This document shows positions 55,641 to 64,000 of a DNA stretch of 64,000 bases, piece by piece (positions within the stretch are counted from its first letter, which is position 1; every line of letters begins with the position of its first letter). The stretch is from Zeus faber. Taxonomy: Eukaryota; Chordata; Actinopteri; Zeiformes; Zeidae. The notes under the pieces are model-generated. The model worked only from the letters and a program-made list of their open reading frames with translations. It did not search any database and was not told the origin of the DNA. The DNA lies in the NCBI GenBank assembly GCA_960531495.1, contig OY482861.1:2170001-2234000 (forward strand), written 5' to 3'. Position numbers and translations under genes: made by a program.

Positions 55641-58600
55641 ATATAAAATGTATTTTTCGAGTTCTGATAATTTTCATCAAAGTCTACACGTGGGAAAAAA
55701 CGCATTTTCAGCCGATTTAAATGTCGATTTGGCGGAACGGTTAAACGCTTCAGTCATTACTCTATGTGACAGTGTCAGACAGTTTAAATACAATGATCAA
55801 CTAGTATGTGCTGCTAAAGTGTTGTTTGTCAAACAGTTTTAGGCCCACATAAAATGTATTTTTCGAGTTCTGATAATTTTCATCAAAGTCTACACGTGGG
55901 AAAAAACGCATTTTCAGCCGATTTAAACGTCGATTTGGCGGAACGGTTAAACGCTTCAGTCATTACTCTATGTGACAGTGTCAGACAGTTTAAATACAAT
56001 GATGAACTAGTATGTGCTGCTAAAGTCTTGTTTGTCAACCAGTTTTAGGCCCATATAAAATGTATTTTCCGAGTTCTGATAATTTTCATCAAAGTCTACA
56101 CGTGGGAAAAAACGCATTTTCAGCCGATTTTAACGTCGATTTGGCGGAACGGTTAAACGCTTCAGTCATTACTCTATGTGACAGTGTCAGACAGTTTAAA
56201 TACAATGATAAACTAGTATGTGCTGCTAAAGTGTTGTTTGTCAAACAGTTTTAGGTCCATATAAAATGTATTTTTCGAGTTATGATCATTTTCAGAACTT
56301 TGGACGATTTGCTGTCTAGCTGAATTAGAGAAACACCGAACAATTGTCTCTTTGTAGGTGCATGATTTTGAATGCTGCAGTACACCATATAACTTTAATT
56401 AATATGAGGAACAATTATGTGCTTCTTAAGTCTTTCTCAAAGACAGTTTAAATACAATGATAAACTAGTATGTGCAGCTAAAGTCTTGTTTGTCAACCAG
56501 TTTTAGGCCCATATAAAATGTATTTTTCGAGTTATGATAATTTTCATCAATGTCTACACGTGGGAAAAAACGCATTTTCAGTCGATTTAAACGTCGATTT
56601 GGCGGAACGGTTAAACGCTTCAGTCATTACTCTATGTGACAGTGTCAGAAAGTGTAAATACAATGATAAACTAGTATGTGCTGCTAAAGTGTTGTTTGCC
56701 AACCAGTTTTTGGCCCATATAAAATGTATTTTTCGAGTTATGATCATTTTCCGAAGTTTGGACCGTTTGCTGTCTAGCTGAATTAGAGAAACACCGAACC
56801 ATTGTCTCTTTGTAGGCGCATGATTTAGAATGCTGCAGTACACCATATAACTTTAATGAATATGAGGAACTATTTTGTGCTTCTTAAGTCTTTCTCAAAG
56901 ACAGTTTAAATACAATGATAAACTAGTATATGCTGCTAAAGTCTTGTTTGTCAACCAGTTTTAGGCCCATATAAAATGTATTTTTCGAGTTCTGATAATT
57001 TTCATCAAAGTCTACACATGTGGGAAAAAACGCATTTTCAGTCGATTTAAACGTCGAAAAGGCGAATCGGTTAAACGCTTCAGTCATTACTCCATGTGAC
57101 AGTGTCAGACAGTTTAAATACAATGATGAACTAGTATGTGCTGCTAAAGTGTTGTTTGTCAACCAGTTTTAGGCCCATATAAAATGTATTTTTCGAGTTC
57201 TGATAATTTTCATCAAAGTCTACACATGTGGGAAAAAATGCATTTTAAGCCGATTTTAACGTCGATTTGGTGGAACGGTTGAACGCTTCAGTCATTAATC
57301 TATGTGACAGTGTCAGACAGTTTAAATACAATGATCAACTAGTATGTGCTGCTAAAGTGTTGTTTGTCAAACAGTTTTAGGCCCATATAAAATGTATTTT
57401 TCGAGTTCTGATAATTTTCATCAAAGTCTACACGTGGGAAAAAACGCATTTTCAGCCGATTTTAACGTCGATTTGGCGGAACGGTTAAACGCTTCAGTCA
57501 TTACTCTATGTGACAGTGTCAGACAGTTTAAATACAATGATAAACTAGTATGTGCTGCTAAAGTGTTGTTTGTCAAACAGTTTTAGGTCCATATAAAATG
57601 TATTTTTCGAGTTATGATCATTTTCAGAACTTTGGACGATTTGCTGTCTAGCTGAATTAGAGAAACACCGAACAATTGTCTCTTTGTAGGTGCATGATTT
57701 TGAATGCTGCAGTACACCATATAACTTTAATTAATATGAGGAACAATTATGTGCTTCTTAAGTCTTTCTCAAAGACAGTTTAAATACAATGATAAATTAG
57801 TATGTGCAGCTAAAGTCTTGTTTGTCAACCAGTTTTAGGCCCATATAAAATGTATTTTTCGAGTTATGATAATTTTCATCAATGTCTACACGTGGGAAAA
57901 AACGCATTTTCAGTCGATTTAAACGTCGATTTGGCGGAACGGTTAAACGCTTCAGTCATTACTCTATGTGACAGTGTCAGAAAGTGTAAATACAATGATA
58001 AACTAGTATGTGCTGCTAAAGTGTTGTTTGCCAACCAGTTTTAGGCCCATATAAAATGTATTTTTCGAGTTATGATCATTTTCCGAAGTTTGGACCGTTT
58101 GCTGTCTAGCTGAATTAGAGAAACACCGAACCATTGTCTCTTTGTAGGCGCATGATTTAGAATGCTGCAGTACACCATATAACTTTAATGAATATGAGGA
58201 ACTATTTTGTGCTTCTTAAGTCTTTCTCAAAGACAGTTTAAATACAATGATAAACTAGTATATGCTGCTAAAGTCTTGTTTGTCAACCAGTTTTAGGCCC
58301 ATATAAAATGTATTTTTCGAGTTCTGATAATTTTCATCAAAGTCTACACATGTGGGAAAAAACGCATTTTCAGTCGATTTAAACGTCGAAAAGGCGAATC
58401 GGTTGAACGCTTCAGCCATTACTCTATGTGACAGTGTCAGACAGTTTAAATACAATGATAAACTAGTATGTGCTGCTAAGTCTTGTTTGTCAACCAGTTT
58501 TAGGCCCAAATAAAATGTATTTTTCGAGTTCTGATAATTTTCATCAAAGTCTACACGTGAGAAAAAACGCATTTTCAGCTGATTTAAACGTCGAAAAGGC

Positions 58601-61600
58601 GAATCGGTTGAACGCTTCAGTCATTACTCTATGTGACAGTGTCAGAAAGTGTAAATACAATGATAAACTAGTATGTGCTGCTAATGTGTTGTTTGCCAAC
58701 CAGTTTTAGGCCCATATAAAATGTATTTTTCGAGTTATGATCATTTTCCGAACTTTGGACCGTTTGCTGTCTAGCTGAATTAGAGAAACACCGAACCATT
58801 GTCTCTTTGTAGGCGCATGATTCAGAATACTGCAGTACAGCATAGAAATTTAATTAATATGATGAACTATTATGTGCTTCTTAAGTGTTTCTCACAGAGT
58901 TCTAGGCCTATCTAACATGTATTTGTGGAGTTATGATCATTTTCAGAACTTTGGACGATTTGCTGTCGAGCTGAATTAGAGAAACACCGAACCATTGTCT
59001 CTTTGTAGGTGAATGATTCAGAATGCTGCAGTACACCATATAACTTTAATTAATATGAGGAACAATTATTTTGCTTCTTAAGTCTTTCTCAAAGACAGTT
59101 TAAATACAATGATGAACTAGTATGTGCTGCTTATGTCTTGTTTGTCAACCAGTTTTAGGCCAATATAAAATGTATTTTTCGAGTTCTGATAATTTTCATC
59201 AAAGTCTACACATGTGGGAAAAAATGCATTTTCAGCTGATTTTAACGTCGATTTGGTGGAACGGTTAAACGCTTCAGTCATTACTCTATGTGACAGTGTC
59301 AGACAGTTTAAATACAATGATCAACTAGTATGTGCTGCTAAAGTGTTGTTTGTCAAACAGTTTTAGGCCCATATAAAATGTATTTTTCGAGTTCTGATAA
59401 TTTTCATCAAAGTCTACACGTGGGAAAAAACGCATTTTCAGCCGATTTTAACGTCGATTTGGCGGAACGGTTAAACGCTTCAGTCATTACTCTATGTGAC
59501 AGTGTCAGACAGTTTAAATACAATGATAAACTAGTATGTGCTGCTAAAGTGTTGTTTGTCAAACAGTTTTAGGTCCATATAAAATGTATTTTTCGAGTTA
59601 TGATCATTTTCAGAACTTTGGACGATTTGCTGTCTAGCTGAATTAGAGAAACACCGAACAATTGTCTCTTTGTAGGTGCATGATTTTGAATGCTGCAGTA
59701 CACCATATAACTTTAATTAATATGAGGAACAATTATGTGCTTCTTAAGTCTTTCTCAAAGACAGTTTAAATACAATGATAAACTAGTATGTGCAGCTAAA
59801 GTCTTGTTTGTCAACCAGTTTTAGGCCCATATAAAATGTATTTTTCGAGTTATGATAATTTTCATCAATGTCTACACGTGGGAAAAAACGCATTTTCAGT
59901 CGATTTAAACGTCGATTTGGCGGAACGGTTAAACGCTTCAGTCATTACTCTATGTGACAGTGTCAGTCAGTTTAAATACAATGATGAACTAGTATGTGCT
60001 GCTAAAGTCTTGTTTGTCAACCAGTTTTAGGCCCATATAAAATGTATTTTTCGAGTTCAGATAATTTTCATCAAAGTCTACACATGGGAAAAAACGCATT
60101 TTCAGTCGATTTAAACGTCGATTTGGCGGAACGGTTAAACACTTCAGTCATTACTCTATGTGACAGTGTCAGACAGTTTAAATACAATGATAAACTAGTA
60201 TGTGCTGCTAAAGTCTTGTTTGTCAACCAGTTTTAGGCCCAAATAAAATGTATTTTTCGAGTTCTGATAATTTCCCGAACTTTGGACCGTTTGCTGTCTA
60301 GCTGAATTAGAGAAACACCGAACCATTGTCTCTTTGTTGGTGAATGATTCAGAATGCTGCAGTACACCATATAACTTTAATTAATATGAGGAACAATTAT
60401 TTTGCTTCTTAAGTCTTTCTCAAAGACAGTTTAAATACAATGATAAACTAGTATGTGCTGCTAAAGTGTTGTTTGTCAACCAGTTTTAGGCCCATATAAA
60501 ATGTATTTTTCGAGTTATGATAATTTTCATCAAAGTCTACACATGTGGGAAAAAACGCATTTTCAGCCGATTTAAACGTCGAAAAGGCGGATCGGTTAAA
60601 CGCTTCAGCCATTACTCTGTGACAGTGTCAGACAGTTTAAATACAATGATAAACTAGTATGTGCTACTAAAGTCTTGTTTGTCAACCAGTTTTAGGCCCA
60701 TATAAAATGTATTTTTCGAGTTCTGATAATTTTCATCAAAGTCTACACGTGGGAAAAAACGCATTTTCAGCCGATTTTAACGTCGATTTGGCGGAACGGT
60801 TAAACGCTTCAGTCATTACTCTATGTGACAGTGTCAGACAGTTTAAATACAATGATAAACTAGTATGTGCTGCTAAAGTGTTGTTTGCCAACCAGTTTTA
60901 GGCCCATATAAAATGTATTTTTCGAGTTATGATCATTTTCCGAACTTTGGACCGTTTGCTGTCTAGCTGAATTAGAGAAACACCGAACCATTGTCTCTTT
61001 GTAGGCGCATGATTCAGAATACTGCAGTACAGCATAGAAATTTAATTAATATGATGAACTATTATGTGCTTCTTAAGTTTTTCTCACAGAGTTCTAGGCC
61101 CATCTAACATGTATTTGTGGAGTTATGATCATTTTCAGAACTTTGGACGATTTGCTGTCGAGCTGAATTAGAGAAACACCGAACCATTGTCTCTTTGTAG
61201 GTGAATGATTCAGAATGCTGCAGTACACCATATAACTTTAATTAATATGAGGAACAATTATTTTGCTTCTTAAGTCTTTCTCAAAGACAGTTTAAATACA
61301 ATGATGAACTAGTATGTGCTGCTTATGTCTTGTTTGTCAACCAGTTTTAGGCCCATATAAAATGTATTTTTCGAGTTCTGATAATTTTCATCAAAGTCTA
61401 CACATGTGGGAAAAAATGCATTTTCAGCTGATTTTAACGTCGATTTGGTGGAACGGTTAAACGCTTCAGTCATTACTCTATGTGACAGTGTCAGACAGTT
61501 TAAATACAATGATAAACTAGTATGTGCTGCTAAAGTGTTGTTTGCCAACCAGTTTTAGGCCCATATAAAATGTATTTTTCGAGTTATGATCATTTTCCGA

Positions 61601-64000
61601 ACTTTGGACCGTTTGCTGTCTAGCTGAATTAGAGAAACACCGAACCATTGTCTCTTTGTAGGCGCATGATTTAGAATGCTGCAGTACACCATATAACTTT
61701 AATGAATATGAGGAACTATTATGTGCTTCTTAAGTCTTTCTCAAAGACAGTTTAAATACAATGATAAACTAGTATGTGCTGCTATAGTGTTGTTTGTCAA
61801 CCAGTTTTAGGCCCATATAAAATGTATTTTTCGAGTTCTGATAATTTTCATCAAAGTCTACACGTGGGAAAAAACGCATTTTCAGCCGATTTTAACGTCG
61901 ATTTGGCGGAACGGTTAAACGCTTCAGTCATTACTCTATGTGACAGTGTCAGACAGTTTAAATACAATGATAAACTAGTATGTGCTGCTAAAGTGTTGTA
62001 TGTCAAACAGTTTTAGGTCCATATAAAATGTATTTTTCGAGTTATGATCATTTTCAGAACTTTGGACGATTTGCTGTCTAGCTGAATTAGAGAAACACCG
62101 AACAATTGTCTCTTTGTAGGTGCATGATTTTGAATGCTGCAGTACACCATATAACTTTAATTAATATGAGGAACAATTATGTGCTTCTTAAGTCTTTCTC
62201 AAAGACAGTTTAAATACAATGATAAACTAGTATGTGCAGCTAAAGTCTTGTTTGTCAACCAGTTTTAGGCCCATATAAAATGTATTTTTCGAGTTATGAT
62301 AATTTTCATCAATGTCTACACGTGGGAAAAAACGCATTTTCAGTCGATTTAAACGTCGATTTGGCGGAACGGTTAAACGCTTCAGTCATTACTCTATGTG
62401 ACAGTGTCAGTCAGTTTAAATACAATGATGAACTAGTATGTGCTGCTAAAGTCTTGTTTGTCAACCAGTTTTAGGCCCATATAAAATGTATTTTTCGAGT
62501 TCTGATAATTTTCCGAACTTTGGACCGTTTGCTGTCTAGCTGAAGTAGATAAACACCGAACCATTGTCTCTTTGTAGGCGCATGATTCAGAATACTGCAG
62601 TACAGCATAGAAATTTAATTAATATGATGAACTATTATGTGCTTCTTAAGTGTTTCTCACAGAGTTCTAGGCCCATCTAACATGTATTTGTGGAGTTATG
62701 ATCATTTTCAGAACTTTGGACGATTTGCTGTCGAGCTGAATTAGAGAAACACCGAACCATTGTCTCTTTGTAGGTGAATGATTCAGAATGCTGCAGTACA
62801 CCATATAACTTTAATTAATATGAGGAACAATTATTTTGCTTCTTAAGTCTTTCTCAAAGACAGTTTAAATACAATGATGAACTAGTATGTGCTGCTTATG
62901 TCTTGTTTGTCAACCAGTTTTAGGCCCAAATAAAATGTATTTTTCGAGTTCTGATAATTTTCATCAAAGTCTACACATGTGGGAAAAAATGCATTTTCAG
63001 CTGATTTTAACGTCGATTTGGTGGAACGGTTAAACGCTTCAGTCATTACTCTATGTGACAGTGTCAGACAGTTTAAATACAATGATAAACTAGTATGTGC
63101 TGCTAAAGTGTTGTTTGTCAGCCAGTTTTAGGCCCTTATAAAATGTATTTTTCGAGTTATGATCATTTTCAGAACTTTGGACGATTTGCTGTCGAGCTGA
63201 ATTAGAGAAACACCGAACCATTGTCTCTTTGTAGGTGAATGATTCAGAATGCTGCAGTACAGCATAGAAATTTAATTAATATGATGAACTATTATGTGCT
63301 TCTTAAGTGTTTCTCACAGAGTTCTAGGCCCATCTAACATGTATTTGTGGAGTTATGATCATATTCAGAACTTTGGACGATTTGCTGTCTAGCTGAATTA
63401 GAGAAACACCGAACAATTGTTTCTTTGTAGGTGCATGATTCAGTATACTGCAGTACAGCATAGAAATTTAATTAATATGATGAACTATTATGTGCTTCTT
63501 AAGTGTTTCTCACAGAGTTCTAGGCCCATCTAACATGTATTTGTGGAGTTATGATCATATTCAGAACTTTGGACGATTTGCTGTCGAGCTGAATTAGAGA
63601 AACACCGAACCATTGTCTCTTTGTAGGTGAATGATTCAGAATGCTGCAGTACACCATATAACTTTAATTAATATGAGGAGCAATTATTTTGCTTCTTAAG
63701 TCTTTCTCAAAGACAGTTTAAATACAATGATAAACTAGTATGTGCAGCTAAAGTCTTGTTTGTCAACCAGTTTTAGGCCCATATAAAATGTATTTTTCGA
63801 GTTCTGATAATTTTCATCAAATTCTACACATGTGGGAAAAAACGCATTTTCAGTCGATTTAAACGTCGAAAAGGCGAATCGGTTAAACGCTTCAGTCATT
63901 ACTCCATGTGACAGTGTCAGACAATTTAAATACAATGATGAACTAGTATGTGCTGCTAAAGTGTTGTTTGTCAACCAGTTTTAGGCCCATATAAAATGTA

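Larger units (their letters stand above)
46366..64000. repeat. Satellite 2: 206/196/252-bp monomers in higher-order arrays
   Basis: Monomers start at ATGTATTTTTCGAGTT. Type A is 206 bp (47,701 to 47,907; 55,648 to 55,854 to 56,060) and contains CACGTGGGAAAAAACGC and TTTAAACGTCG. Type B (about 252 bp, e.g. 49,893-50,144) has a different middle, with ATTAGAGAAACACCGAAC and TGCTGCAGTACA, but shares the last 80 bp or so with type A. A short B form (196 bp, 48,778-48,973) ends instead in TTCTAGGCCCATCTAAC. The left edge has diverged partial monomers. Type A units carry a 64-codon plus-strand frame ending at TTTTAG, and 66- to 105-codon antisense frames also occur. These have no known domain. The array continues past the window end. 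Confidence 0.96.

Noticed and set aside
47701-62474. Reading the 64-codon satellite frames as a gene family
   Set aside because: Frames repeat with the monomer, are out of phase between monomers, and match no domain. Homogenisation explains their conservation.
46366-64000. CRISPR array
   Set aside because: Repeats are long contiguous monomers without unique spacers, and the window is eukaryotic with no cas genes.
46366-64000. CENP-B box marking a centromeric satellite
   Set aside because: I looked for the TTCG....A..CGGG pattern in both orientations of the monomer and did not find it. Centromere function is not supported by sequence alone.

Overview
This is a eukaryotic window, most likely from a teleost fish. 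It carries a fish-wide interspersed repeat (26,651-26,730), a Ty3/gypsy element that looks like the Tf1/sushi group, a gamma/epsilon-like endogenous retrovirus, hAT remnants and many (CA)n tracts. Two tandem-repeat arrays cover about 37.5 kb of the 64 kb. I find no intact host protein-coding gene, no rRNA, no tRNA gene, and nothing bacterial such as operons, ribosome binding sites or CRISPR.

Layout. (1) 1 to about 19,833: a strand-asymmetric satellite built from 4-base words (GAAA, GATT, GAAT) with longer duplicated blocks. Its right edge contains a 311-bp duplication that carried flanking unique DNA with it. (2) 20,043-22,442: a Ty3/gypsy element flanked by the 5-bp target duplication GTACA. 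It keeps a full 5' LTR, a gag with a stop in its zinc knuckle, the first part of reverse transcriptase, and a 3' LTR without U3. Its leader and LTR contain complementary 10-mers, as expected for a self-priming retrotransposon. (3) 22,583-29,870: mostly non-coding DNA with a candidate last exon (24,908-25,131), a long inverted repeat (25,339-25,742), a broken multi-exon SGNH-like gene (about 27,066-28,880), and a small remnant of another retrovirus-like integrase (29,235-29,870, minus).

(4) About 29,950-31,150 and 40,110-40,800: copies of one interspersed repeat family on either side of a decayed retrovirus. (5) About 31,160-39,883, minus strand: an endogenous retrovirus in the order LTR, tRNA-Trp-type primer site, leader, gag, UAG, protease, RT, RNase H, integrase, env remnant. 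It has many stops and frameshifts, no recognisable protease active site, an env reduced to small pieces, and no 3' LTR that I can see. (6) 40,800-46,365: non-coding DNA with a LINE-like N-terminal fragment, a hAT transposase tail and a hAT-type terminal repeat.

(7) About 46,366-64,000 (running off the window): a second, unrelated satellite made of 206-bp, 196-bp and about 252-bp monomers that share their ends, arranged in complex higher-order duplications (offsets 1,332, 1,986, 1,988, 8,163 and 12,135 bp). Most monomers carry a 64-codon plus-strand ORF and an antisense ORF. I treat these as by-products of repeat homogenisation.

No genes here work together in a pathway. The window reads as a heterochromatin-like or subtelomeric/pericentromeric stretch where satellites and dead mobile elements have accumulated. 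The most informative signals are the self-priming architecture of the gypsy element and its unusual 3' breakpoint, the primer site and readthrough-type gag-pol junction of the retrovirus, and the duplication structure of the two satellites.
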